This document shows positions 23,771-32,907 of a stretch of 64,000 bases of DNA, piece by piece; the first letter of the stretch is position 1; each line of letters opens with the position of its first letter. The DNA is taken from contig NZ_JABFNS010000022.1 in assembly GCF_013116825.1 (NCBI RefSeq), forward strand, positions 1 to 64,000, read 5' to 3'. The notes beneath the pieces were generated by a model, which made no database searches, was not told the origin of the DNA, and saw only the letters and a list, made by a program, of their open reading frames with translations. This DNA comes from Myxococcus xanthus (GTDB taxonomy: Bacteria > Myxococcota > Myxococcia > Myxococcales > Myxococcaceae). The position numbers were made by a program, and so were the translations under genes.

Positions 23771-26700
23771 ATGAACTTCCGTTTTCAATGCTGGTTGCAG
23801 CGGCACGTCAGCGGCCGGGTGACGCTCACGCCTCTGGCGCTGCGCCGTCTCGCGGTGCACGCGGACTCGCTGGAGGCCGCCACCGAGGAGCTGACGCTCG
23901 CGCTGGACGACCAACTCTCCCGCGTCCACCCACGGCGCGTGCCGGAGTTCATCGCCCCCACCGGAGGGGCGCTCGAAGCGGTGGAGTTGCCCGCGATTCC
24001 CGTCTGGGGCGCCGAGCAGAATCACTTCGCGCCGCTGACGCTGTCCGCCGTGGTGGCTCCCACGCTCAATGCCTTCCTGGGCCTCCACGCGCCACGCCTC
24101 AACAGCCACCACTGGTTCCAGGGCAAGACACTCCCCGCCGAGGCCCAGGAACTGCTGGGAGATCGCCTGGAGGGAATGTCCGACGCGGAGCGCCTTGCCC
24201 TGCGCCCGGATGGCCCCGAGTCCCTGCTGGAAATCGAAGTGCGGGCCACCCCCGTGGCCCTGTCGGACCTCACGCCTCGCGAGCTGCACCGGGACATTCG
24301 TCCACCACCGCGCCCTCCGGACGCGTCCGCCGACCTGGAGGACGACGGGCGAGAGGACGACGAGGACGAAGACACGGAGGCGCTGGACCTGGACAGCTGG
24401 GAGCCACGCCGCCGCACCGCGCATCGGGGCCCGGGTGAGCCGCCCGCGAAGCCGCCGCCTACGCCCACCCTGGACAGCGTTGGCGTGGCCTGGCACCGGC
24501 TCGCGCAGGAAGGGCAGCTCGACGCGGCCTACGAGCAGGATGCGCTGGTCGCCCTGCTCCGGACCCGGCTCGCGGCCAAGGACGCCGAACCGGTGGTCCT
24601 GGTGGGGCCTTCGGGCGTGGGCAAGACGTCGGTGCTCCACGCGCTCGCCCAGTCGCTGCGCGCCCCCACCGCCACCGAGGCCGAACGCGCCCGCCCGTTC
24701 TACTTCCTCGACGGAAGCCGGCTCATCGCGGGCGAAGGCTTCTTCGGAGACTGGCAGCAGCAGGTGCTGCGCGCCTTCCGTGAGGCCACCGAGGCCCGGG
24801 CCCTGCTGTCCCTGGGCCATGCCGTGGAGCTCCTCGACGCGGGCAAGAGCGCCCACAGTGACCAGAACGTGGCCCAGTTGCTGCTCCCGCTCCTCGCGGC
24901 ACGTGACGTGGCCGTCGTGGCCGAGGCCACGGAGGAGACCTGGGCCCAGGTGGAGCAGCGCAACGCCAGCTTCGCCCGGCTCTTCTCGGTGGTGCGCGTC
25001 GCGGAGCCCACGCCCGACGCGCTCGGCCGCATCGTCGCCAAGGTGGCCGAGGACGACGCCCTGGCCGCCGCGATGCAGGTCCGTCCCGACGCGCTCGACG
25101 AGGCGCGCTTCCTGTGCCGCCGCTTCCTGCCCTACGGCGCCCAGGTGGGCAACACCGTGGCCTTCGTACGCCGGCTGCTGGCGTCGTGTGCCCAGGCCTC
25201 GCGATCCTCCGTCACCCGGCTGGAGGCCATCCGCCAGTTCGCCTCGGAGTCCGGCATCCCCGAGCACCTGCTCCGGGACGACCAGCCGCTGGAGGCCGCA
25301 CACGTGCGCGACTTCCTGGCCTCGCGGGTGATGGGGCAGGACGCCGCCGTGGAGCGCGCGGCCTCGGTGGTATCAATCCTCAAGGCCGGCATGTCCGACG
25401 TGCGGCGCCCGCTGGCAGTGCTGCTCTTCGTGGGTCCCACCGGAGTGGGCAAGACGGAGCTGTCCAAGGCGCTGGCGGAGCTGCTCTTCGGTGCGAAGGA
25501 GCGCATGGTCCGCCTGGACATGGGCGAGTACGCCGGTCCGGACGCACTGCTGCGATTGATGGGAGATGGGGAGACGCCGGGCTACCTCACCTCGGCGGTG
25601 CGCCGGCAGCCCTTCTGCGTGGTGCTGCTGGACGAGGTGGAGAAGGCCCACCCCGCCGTTCACGATGCGCTGCTGGGCGTCTTGGGCGAAGGCCGCCTCA
25701 CCGATGCCTCCGGGCGCTTCACGGACTTCCGCAACGCCCTCATCATCCTCACCAGCAACCTGGGCGCGGACACCCTGCGCGCCCGCGTGGGCTTCGATGC
25801 GTCGGGCGGTGCACCCGACATGGCCTCCCTGCGCGCGCACTACCTCTCCGAGGTGCAGCGCTTCTTCCGGCCGGAGATGTTCAACCGGATGGACGACGTG
25901 GTCGTCTTCTCACCGCTGTCCGCCCCGCTGCTGCGCCGGCTGGTGGTCCGTGAGCTCGAAGCCGTGTGCCGCCGTCCAGGCCTCTCGCTCCACGATGCCC
26001 TGCTGGAGGTCACCCCCGCCGCCCAGGACTGGCTGGCCCTGCGAGGCTTCGACGCGCGGTATGGCGCCCGCCCGTTGAAGCGCGCGCTGGAGCGCGACCT
26101 GGTGGTCCCCGTGGCGGACTGGCTCGCGGCGCATCCTCGCATGGGGCCGGCGAGCCTCACGGTGGACGCGGGAACCACGGGACTCGAACTGCGCGCCGAG
26201 TCCCTGGGCGGCACCGCCGAGGGCGGGGGCCGGGAGGCCATCGAGCGGATCCTCGAGGAAGCAGCCACCGTGCGCGCGGAGGTCCAGCGTTGGAGCCGCT
26301 GCGCGCCCATGCGCTCCCTGCGCCGCGTCCTGGCCGTCTTCGACAAGGTCTCCCGGCACGCCGCATACTGGGAGGAGCGGACGCTGGCCGAAGAAAACTC
26401 ACGCAAGTCGTCGGAGGCGCGAGCGCTGGAACAGTCGCTTCGGGAGTGCGCGCAGCAAGCGGAGGCCATCGAGGACCTGCTCTTCGAGGCCCACCTGTCC
26501 AGGACCGTGGATCAGGTGGAGTCCCTGAGCCGCGAGGTGAGCCAGGTGAAGGCGGCCTTCGCGCGCATCCGGCAACGCATCTACTCCTCCCTCTTCCCCC
26601 CGTCACATGGCGCGACCCTCTACCTGGTGCCAGGGCGCGGCGCGTGGAGGCAGGCCCGCATGCTCGCCTTGGCCTATGAGGGGTGGGCCCAGAAGGCGTC

Positions 26701-27178
26701 CATGGAGAAGCGGCGAGGCCTGCTCTCCGTCCCCGAGCGCAAGCCCGGCGAGAAGGCCCATCGTACCCCTCCGCCGCCGCAATGGCGGTGGGCCGACGAT
26801 GAGACCTTCGACAAGCTCGTCATACAACCGGTCGCCTATGCGATTCAGGTCAAGGGCGGCCCCCACGCACTGCTGCTCGCTGGCGAGCACGGCCTGCATC
26901 GCTTCATCGAAGGCAGTCAGATTTCGATGGTGCATGCGTACTTCGAGCCGCGGCCCCTCTCGCTGTTCGACCTCTCCTCCCGGGAGGCGTTGCAGAAGCA
27001 GTTGCCGAAAAACGAGGTCCGTCAGGTGCGCCTGTCGGGCAGCGGTTCCGGCCAGGGGACGCTGACGGACCTTCGCACCGGGGTGCAGCAGCGCTTCGGT
27101 CTGGAGGGGCCTGCCCTGGAGCCCCTGCTGGAGCCCTGGATGCAGTGGCGTGTCTTCAACAGCCGGGACGAGGACTGA
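23771..27178 (+). CDS. Hsp100-like double-ATPase A with novel N-domain and release-factor-like C-terminus
   Basis: The 1135-residue protein begins MNFRFQCWLQ and has an unrecognised N-domain (~1-180), then an acidic linker. AAA+ domain 1 has Walker A GPSGVGKT at 279-286, but the Walker B site reads LLSLGH (Gly349-His350), and FARLF replaces the ERRF arginine finger. AAA+ domain 2 is active-looking: GPTGVGKT at 555-562, LLDEVEKAH with Asp621-Glu622, FRPEMFNRMD, and sensor-2 YGARPLKRA. Its pore loop is missing. After a coiled-coil region, residues ~946-1100 resemble peptide-chain release factors: LYLVPGRGAWRQARMLAL, GEHGLHRF at 1038-1045 and a GSGQ remnant ending at Gln1095. It is the first of three paralogues; the next starts 4 bp later. 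Function unknown; not canonical ClpB. Confidence 0.85.
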   Translation: MNFRFQCWLQRHVSGRVTLTPLALRRLAVHADSLEAATEELTLALDDQLSRVHPRRVPEFIAPTGGALEAVELPAIPVWGAEQNHFAPLTLSAVVAPTLNAFLGLHAPRLNSHHWFQGKTLPAEAQELLGDRLEGMSDAERLALRPDGPESLLEIEVRATPVALSDLTPRELHRDIRPPPRPPDASADLEDDGREDDEDEDTEALDLDSWEPRRRTAHRGPGEPPAKPPPTPTLDSVGVAWHRLAQEGQLDAAYEQDALVALLRTRLAAKDAEPVVLVGPSGVGKTSVLHALAQSLRAPTATEAERARPFYFLDGSRLIAGEGFFGDWQQQVLRAFREATEARALLSLGHAVELLDAGKSAHSDQNVAQLLLPLLAARDVAVVAEATEETWAQVEQRNASFARLFSVVRVAEPTPDALGRIVAKVAEDDALAAAMQVRPDALDEARFLCRRFLPYGAQVGNTVAFVRRLLASCAQASRSSVTRLEAIRQFASESGIPEHLLRDDQPLEAAHVRDFLASRVMGQDAAVERAASVVSILKAGMSDVRRPLAVLLFVGPTGVGKTELSKALAELLFGAKERMVRLDMGEYAGPDALLRLMGDGETPGYLTSAVRRQPFCVVLLDEVEKAHPAVHDALLGVLGEGRLTDASGRFTDFRNALIILTSNLGADTLRARVGFDASGGAPDMASLRAHYLSEVQRFFRPEMFNRMDDVVVFSPLSAPLLRRLVVRELEAVCRRPGLSLHDALLEVTPAAQDWLALRGFDARYGARPLKRALERDLVVPVADWLAAHPRMGPASLTVDAGTTGLELRAESLGGTAEGGGREAIERILEEAATVRAEVQRWSRCAPMRSLRRVLAVFDKVSRHAAYWEERTLAEENSRKSSEARALEQSLRECAQQAEAIEDLLFEAHLSRTVDQVESLSREVSQVKAAFARIRQRIYSSLFPPSHGATLYLVPGRGAWRQARMLALAYEGWAQKASMEKRRGLLSVPERKPGEKAHRTPPPPQWRWADDETFDKLVIQPVAYAIQVKGGPHALLLAGEHGLHRFIEGSQISMVHAYFEPRPLSLFDLSSREALQKQLPKNEVRQVRLSGSGSGQGTLTDLRTGVQQRFGLEGPALEPLLEPWMQWRVFNSRDED

Positions 27179-27182
27179 CGAC

Positions 27183-30100
27183 ATGGACCTGAAGCTTCCC
27201 CTCGTGGTGGCCCCGCTCAGCGGCCGGCTCGTCGAGGCCTGGGTGCCCACCTTCTTCCCGGCGCTGCACAAGGCGGGGCCCAGCCTCTCCATGCTGCGAG
27301 ACGAACTCGCGCTCGCCGTCATGGAGCGCTTCGAGCGCGAGTCGCCCTCCCAGGTGGCGCAGTACCAACTTCCACCCCACTTCGCCCTCAAGCACGTCGC
27401 CGTCGATGCGGAAGGCAGGGACCGGGAGAAGAACCGGCGCGTCGTCCTCCAGGGCACCATGTCCGTGCTGCTGGAGAAGTGGCCCCGTGACACCTTCTGG
27501 GTCGTCACCCCCACCCGGCTCCCCGCCGCGCGCTTCGCGCTGAACCAGCCCGCGGACCTGCCCCAGGCGCTCGCGCGACGGCTGGTGGCGTGGTGTCTGG
27601 AACACAACCTGGACTCCCTGGACACGCACTGGGCCCAGGGCCGGGAGCAACTGGAGCTCCTGGAGGTGGATGCCTATGCCCCCTCGGTCCTCCCGCGCAC
27701 GCCGCCGCGACCGGCTCAGCCCGCGCGACGCCGCCGGGCGAAGAACCCGGAGAAGGAAGACACCGCGCCCGAAACGCCAGAGCAGCGGGAGCAGCGCCGC
27801 AACCGGCGGCGCCTCACCCTGGTGGAGCTCCGGGCCGTGGCGCGCAACCTGAGCCACGGTGCCCGAGACGGCACGCTGGAGCGCTGCTTCGGCCGCGAGG
27901 CGCTGGTTCGCGAGCTCGTGGAGGCGCTCGAAGGCCGAGAAGGCTCCGCGCTGGTGCTGGTGGGTCCCCCTGGCGCGGGCAAGACAGCCCTGATTCATGA
28001 AGCGGTGAGCCGGCTCACGGCACGGCAGGATGCAGCGGGCGTGCGTCGCGACATGTGGCGCGTGGACGGCAACCAGTTCATCGCCGGGATGATGTACGTG
28101 GGCCAGTGGGAGGCCCGCGCGCGGGGCGTGGTGAAGGAGCTGATGGAGGTCGGCGACCTGCTCTACGTGGACGACCTGGCCTCGCTCGTCTACGCGGGCC
28201 GCACGCGCAATGAGCGCACCAACGTCGCGCAGTTCCTGGAGCCCCACATGGCCCGGGGCGAGCTCACCGTGCTCGCCGAGTCCACGCCCGAGCGCTTCGA
28301 GCGCGTGCGGGAAGAAGCCCCCACCCTCGCCTCGCTCTTCCGGGTCATCCACGTCCCCGCGCTGGATGCGCGTGCCACGCTGCCCGCGCTCCTCGGCACC
28401 GTGCGAGAGTTGGAGGCGGAAGGCACGGACAGCGCGGTCCGGCTCTCGCCGCTGGCGCTGGAGACCCTGCTCTCCTTGCAGGAGCGCTTCGTGTCGCACG
28501 AGGCGTTCCCGGGCAAGGCCGTCCGTCTGCTCCGCCGGGTCATGGCCCGACAGGGCGTCAGCACCTCGGGCACCCGGCGCTTTTCGTCGGGGGACGTCAT
28601 CGACGCGATGCGGGAGCAGACGGGCCTACCGGACTTCATCCTGGGCAGCGCCCAGCCGAAGAAGCGCGAAGCGCTGACGTGGGAGATGCAGCGGCAGGTG
28701 GCGGGCCAGCCCGAAGCCGTGGAAGCCGTGGTGGACGCCATCCTCACGTTGCAGTCCGCGCTCCAGCCGTCCGACAAGCCCCTGGCCACCTACCTCTTCG
28801 TGGGTCCCACGGGCGTGGGCAAGACGGAGACGGCGAAGGCGCTCGCGCGGACGCTCTTCGGCGGAGAGCAGCGGCTCATCCGTTTCGACATGTCGGAGTT
28901 CGTCACGTCCTCCAGCATCACCCGGCTGCTCGGGCGGCCCGGCGCGCCTGACGGCGAGCTGACCACCGCGCTGCGCACCCAGCCCTTCTGCGTGGTGCTG
29001 TTCGACGAAGTGGAGAAGGCCCATCCCCGCGTGTTCGACGCCCTCCTCCAGTTCCTTGGTGAGGGTCGGTTGACGGACGGAGCGGGACGCACGGTGGATG
29101 CACGGCAGTCCGTCGTCGTGCTCACGAGCAACCTCGGCGTGCGCGAGGCCGCCACCCACACCGGCTTCCACCGCGCCGCGGACAGCGCGGAGGCGCACTA
29201 CCTCTCCGCCGTGCGTGCCTGGTTCCGCCCGGAGTTCTTCAACCGGCTGGACCGGGTGGTGCCCTTCCGTCCGCTCACACCCGCCGCGCTGCGCGTGGTG
29301 GTGGACCTCGCGCTCGAAGCCCTGCTGTCGCGCCATGGCATCCGGCAGGGCAACGTGCTGGTGGAGGTCGAACCGCGCCTGCTGGACCTGCTGGTGGAGG
29401 AGGCCTACGACCCGCGCTACGGAGCCCGCCCCCTCAAGCGCGCATTGGAGAAGCGCCTCACGTTGCCCCTGGCCCACCACCTGGTGCGGCGGAGCGCGGA
29501 CGACCTCGCGCGCGTGGAGCTGCTACGGGACGGCAACGACCTGCGCGTGTCGGTGGAGGTGCTGGTCAACACGCCTGCGTGGGCACCCGAGCGGCCGGCC
29601 TCTGCATGGAGCCTGGCGGAGGTTTCCCGCCTGCTCGAGGAGACCCGTTCGCGGCTGGAGGCGTTGATGTCGAAGGAGGTGCCTGAGGCGGGAGAACTGG
29701 CGGAGCGACTGCACCGGCTGGCACTCGAGGCCACGGACATCCGCGACTACGAGCTGGCCCCGCGCGACTTCCAGGACGCGCCGTCGCCTGCGTCCACCGT
29801 GAAGCAGATGCTGACTTCGCACTCGAGTCGCGTGGGCCACCTGGGCCTGCGGCATCGCCCTGTGTATGAGGAGCGCCTGCTGCACGTCTCGAACGAGGAA
29901 CAGCTCCGCCGCGCACAGCCCCGGGTGTTGGCCCTTCGCGACGAGACCGCCTGGGTCGAACATCAGCTCACGCACCTGGCGCGGGGGACGGACGTCGTGA
30001 CGGTGTTGGTGGAGGGGCTCGGCGACGCGACGCCATCCGCGGTGTGGACCGTGGCCCACTCCCTCCCCAGCGCGCTCGGGGAGTCGGCGATGTACCTGGA

Positions 30101-30566
30101 AGCCGTCCATGCCGACGGGCGCACCGAGTGGTTCCAGTCCGGAGACGAGCGGTCCGAGGACCTGACGCTCCGGCGTGTCGCCGTTCGGATGTCGGCCATC
30201 GGCCTGCGCGAGGTGCTGGCGCCCCTTCGAGGCTATGCGCTGGTGGACCTTGTCCATGGCGACGGGCCGCGCCAGGTCCTGGTCCGACTGGAGCACCTGT
30301 CCGAAGACGTGGGGAGTCTGGAAGACGTGCCGCGCGTGATGGCCGCATGGGACGAGGCAGTCGTCCGCGAACGCGAAGCCCGTAGGAGCGGCGCCGCGTC
30401 AGTGGGCGCGGCCAGCCACGTCATCCTGCGTGGCCGCGAGGGTGTCACGACTGGACGGCCCCACGACTCGACCGAACTCATGCACGTCGCGAGCGGACGC
30501 CGCCCCAGGGAGGCGCTCGCGTGGGCCGCGAGGGTGCTCCGGGAACCCAGCCAGGGACACGACTGA
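27183..30566 (+). CDS. Hsp100-like double-ATPase B (second of three paralogues)
   Basis: The 1127-residue protein starts at the ATG at 27183, four bases after gene A. It has the same layout: an N-domain (~1-180) related to those of A and C, then AAA+ domain 1 with GPPGAGKT at 261-268, Walker B LLYVDD (Asp330-Asp331, catalytic Glu lost) and LASLF instead of an arginine finger. AAA+ domain 2 has GPTGVGKT at 541-548, FDEVEKAH (Asp608-Glu609), FRPEFFNRLD and YGARPLKRA, but no GYVG pore loop. The last ~320 residues contain a helical region and an alpha/beta part that can be aligned loosely with the release-factor-like end of A, without the EHGLHR and GSGQ motifs. The domain 1 loop MMYVGQWEAR is preserved. 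Confidence 0.83.
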   Translation: MDLKLPLVVAPLSGRLVEAWVPTFFPALHKAGPSLSMLRDELALAVMERFERESPSQVAQYQLPPHFALKHVAVDAEGRDREKNRRVVLQGTMSVLLEKWPRDTFWVVTPTRLPAARFALNQPADLPQALARRLVAWCLEHNLDSLDTHWAQGREQLELLEVDAYAPSVLPRTPPRPAQPARRRRAKNPEKEDTAPETPEQREQRRNRRRLTLVELRAVARNLSHGARDGTLERCFGREALVRELVEALEGREGSALVLVGPPGAGKTALIHEAVSRLTARQDAAGVRRDMWRVDGNQFIAGMMYVGQWEARARGVVKELMEVGDLLYVDDLASLVYAGRTRNERTNVAQFLEPHMARGELTVLAESTPERFERVREEAPTLASLFRVIHVPALDARATLPALLGTVRELEAEGTDSAVRLSPLALETLLSLQERFVSHEAFPGKAVRLLRRVMARQGVSTSGTRRFSSGDVIDAMREQTGLPDFILGSAQPKKREALTWEMQRQVAGQPEAVEAVVDAILTLQSALQPSDKPLATYLFVGPTGVGKTETAKALARTLFGGEQRLIRFDMSEFVTSSSITRLLGRPGAPDGELTTALRTQPFCVVLFDEVEKAHPRVFDALLQFLGEGRLTDGAGRTVDARQSVVVLTSNLGVREAATHTGFHRAADSAEAHYLSAVRAWFRPEFFNRLDRVVPFRPLTPAALRVVVDLALEALLSRHGIRQGNVLVEVEPRLLDLLVEEAYDPRYGARPLKRALEKRLTLPLAHHLVRRSADDLARVELLRDGNDLRVSVEVLVNTPAWAPERPASAWSLAEVSRLLEETRSRLEALMSKEVPEAGELAERLHRLALEATDIRDYELAPRDFQDAPSPASTVKQMLTSHSSRVGHLGLRHRPVYEERLLHVSNEEQLRRAQPRVLALRDETAWVEHQLTHLARGTDVVTVLVEGLGDATPSAVWTVAHSLPSALGESAMYLEAVHADGRTEWFQSGDERSEDLTLRRVAVRMSAIGLREVLAPLRGYALVDLVHGDGPRQVLVRLEHLSEDVGSLEDVPRVMAAWDEAVVREREARRSGAASVGAASHVILRGREGVTTGRPHDSTELMHVASGRRPREALAWAARVLREPSQGHD

Positions 30567-30567
30567 C

Positions 30568-32862
30568 ATGGAAAAGAACGTCCACCTCTTCGTGCGCACC
30601 TATCCCGGGCTGGGCGTGGCGGCGCATGTCCTCACCCACCCGCACCTGGCGGCCTTCGCGCCGACGCTGCACGCCGCGAGGCTCGACATCGCGGCGGTGG
30701 TGGGGCGGCTCCTCAAGCGAGGAGAGCTCTGGGACGAAGAGACCCACTGGAGCGATTTGCGCCAGCGGAAGACGACGCTGACAGTGCGCGCGCTCGAACA
30801 CGGGAAGATGCTGTCCGTCCCCCTGCGACTCACCGTGCTCACGCACGGAGTGAAGGCCCGCACCGCACGCCAGGGAGCACCGGCGCGCCAGTCCCTGCGC
30901 GTGTGGGTGCCCCGTGTGGACGTCAAGGGCACGCTGCACGATGCGGCGGACCTGGAGCCCTTCGTCGAGGAGATGGTCCGCCACGAGCTCTATCTCGCGT
31001 CGCTCGACCGGCTGCACGCGCTGGCCTACGTGGGAGAGGAACAGGTAGAGACGCTGTCAGTGCCCGTCCGCTTCCGGGACACGCCGCGTGCCCGCGCGCT
31101 CGATGCCGCGAAGCCGCAGCGGCGCCAGGCGCCACCGCCGGGGCTCGCGGAAGCCAGCCGGTGTCTCAATGAGGAAGCACGCGCGGGTTTGCTGGAGCGC
31201 GCCTGGGAACGGGACCTGGAGGTGTCCCGGCTCGCGGAGGCCGTCACCTCGCGCACCCGCGCCAGCGTGCTCCTGGTGGGCCCGTCGTCCGTGGGCAAGA
31301 CGGCCCTGGTTCATGAGCTCGTGCAACGCGCGGAGGTGGCCACCACGGGTTCGCCGCTTCACGGGTTGGAGGTCTTCAGCTCCTCCGGTGGCCGCATCAT
31401 GGCGGGCATGCGCTACCTGGGGCAGTGGCAGGAGCGCGTGAAGCACATGGTGGAGGCCCTGCGTGTTCGCCGGGCCGTGCTGCACCTCGACAGCCTGCCG
31501 GAGCTGCTGTCCCTGGGGAGCGGCGACACGGGGCTGGATGTGGCGCGTCAGTTGCTACCCGCCTTGGAAAGTGGCGAAGTCTCTCTCGTCCTGGAGGCGA
31601 CACCGGAGGACGTGGCCCGCGCGGAGCGGACCCACGCCGCGTTCCTGCAATCGCTCCGGCACATCGCCGTGGCGCCCCTTTCGGCCCAGGCCGCACGCAC
31701 AGCGCTTCAGCAGGCCTCGCATCGGGTGGGCCGCGCTCGCAAGGTGCGCTTCACGCCCGACGCGTTGGACCGGGCTGGCGAACTCACGGAGCGCTTCGGC
31801 TCGGGCCCTTCGCCCGGAGGCGCGGTGTCCCTGCTGCGCGCCGCCAGCACGGAGCCCGGCGCGGCCGGAGACGTGAACGCCGCTTCGGTGACGCGCGCCT
31901 TCTGCACCCGGACGGGGTACCCGCTCGAGTTGGTGGACTCCGCCATCCGGTTGGACCCGGATGCCCTGCTCCGCCGCTTCCGCGAGCGCGTGGTGGGCCA
32001 GGACGAGGCCACCCTCCTCCTGCGCAACCTCGTCGTCACGCTGAAAACGGGTCTGGCGGACCCCTCGCGTCCGCTGGGCGCCTTCCTGCTGCTCGGTCCC
32101 ACCGGCGTGGGCAAGACGGAGTCGGCGCTCGCGCTGGCGGAGTACCTGTTTGGCGACGTGGCCCGGATGGCGCGCTTCGACATGGCGGAGTACGCCGCGT
32201 CTGGCAGCGCCACCCGGCTGGTGGGAGATGCGGGAGGCCAACAAGGCAGCCTGGCGCGGCGCGTCCGCGAGCAGCCCTTCGGCGTGGTGCTGCTGGACGA
32301 AATCGAAAAAGCAGACGCGGGCGTCCATGACCTGCTGTTGCAGGTGCTCGGCGAAGGCCGGCTCACGGATGCCACTGGCCGCACCGTCAGCTTCCGCAAC
32401 ACCGTGGTGCTGCTCACCAGCAACCTGGGCGCGGACAGCGCGGGGCGCTCGCTGGGCTTCGGGGAGCGCGGCGCCCTGGAGCGGGCGGCGCACTACCTGG
32501 GGGCCGCGGCGGCCTTCTTCCGGCCGGAGCTGCTGAACCGGTTGGATCGGGTGGTGCCCTACCGCGCGCTCACGGAGGACGTCATTGAATCACTCGCCCG
32601 GCGCGCGTTGGAGGCGGCCCTCTCTCGCGAGGGGCTCAGCCGCCGCGGCGTGAAGGTGACCTTCGGCGAGGACGTGGTGAAGCACCTGGCGCGCACCGGC
32701 TTCGACGCACGCTATGGGGCCAGGCCTCTCAAGCGCGCCGTGGAGCAACAGGTGGTCGCGCCCCTGGCGCGGTGGTTGGCGGCTCAGACCACCAGCAATC
32801 CGCCCCAGGTGGTGCTCCGCGTGGGAGCTGAGGGGCGGATTGCGTTGAGCGGCCTCGAATGA
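30568..32862 (+). CDS. Hsp100-like double-ATPase C (third of three paralogues, no C-terminal extension)
   Basis: The 764-residue protein starts one base after gene B stops. The N-domain (~1-190) has the same strand/helix succession as in A and B. AAA+ domain 1 has Walker A GPSSVGKT at 238-245, but Walker B is VLHLDS (Asp308-Ser309) and the arginine finger is missing (FLQSL). Domain 2 has GPTGVGKT at 510-517, LLDEIEKAD (Asp577-Glu578), FRPELLNRLD and YGARPLKRA, again without the pore-loop tyrosine. It ends shortly after domain 2, so it is the minimal member. The contiguous A-B-C order suggests a hetero-oligomeric machine rather than redundant copies. Confidence 0.83.
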   Translation: MEKNVHLFVRTYPGLGVAAHVLTHPHLAAFAPTLHAARLDIAAVVGRLLKRGELWDEETHWSDLRQRKTTLTVRALEHGKMLSVPLRLTVLTHGVKARTARQGAPARQSLRVWVPRVDVKGTLHDAADLEPFVEEMVRHELYLASLDRLHALAYVGEEQVETLSVPVRFRDTPRARALDAAKPQRRQAPPPGLAEASRCLNEEARAGLLERAWERDLEVSRLAEAVTSRTRASVLLVGPSSVGKTALVHELVQRAEVATTGSPLHGLEVFSSSGGRIMAGMRYLGQWQERVKHMVEALRVRRAVLHLDSLPELLSLGSGDTGLDVARQLLPALESGEVSLVLEATPEDVARAERTHAAFLQSLRHIAVAPLSAQAARTALQQASHRVGRARKVRFTPDALDRAGELTERFGSGPSPGGAVSLLRAASTEPGAAGDVNAASVTRAFCTRTGYPLELVDSAIRLDPDALLRRFRERVVGQDEATLLLRNLVVTLKTGLADPSRPLGAFLLLGPTGVGKTESALALAEYLFGDVARMARFDMAEYAASGSATRLVGDAGGQQGSLARRVREQPFGVVLLDEIEKADAGVHDLLLQVLGEGRLTDATGRTVSFRNTVVLLTSNLGADSAGRSLGFGERGALERAAHYLGAAAAFFRPELLNRLDRVVPYRALTEDVIESLARRALEAALSREGLSRRGVKVTFGEDVVKHLARTGFDARYGARPLKRAVEQQVVAPLARWLAAQTTSNPPQVVLRVGAEGRIALSGLE

Positions 32863-32875
32863 CCTCCGAGGCCGC
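32849..32875. terminator. Hairpin between the convergent ATPase operon and sodB
   Basis: GCGGCCTCG at 32849-32857 and CGAGGCCGC at 32867-32875 form a 9-bp perfect stem that straddles the stop codon of ATPase C. There is no T-run on either strand, so it is at best a weak bidirectional terminator. Confidence 0.4.
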
Positions 32876-32907
32876 CCAGGCCAGCGATGGACGCTGTGCG
32901 GTGCGGC

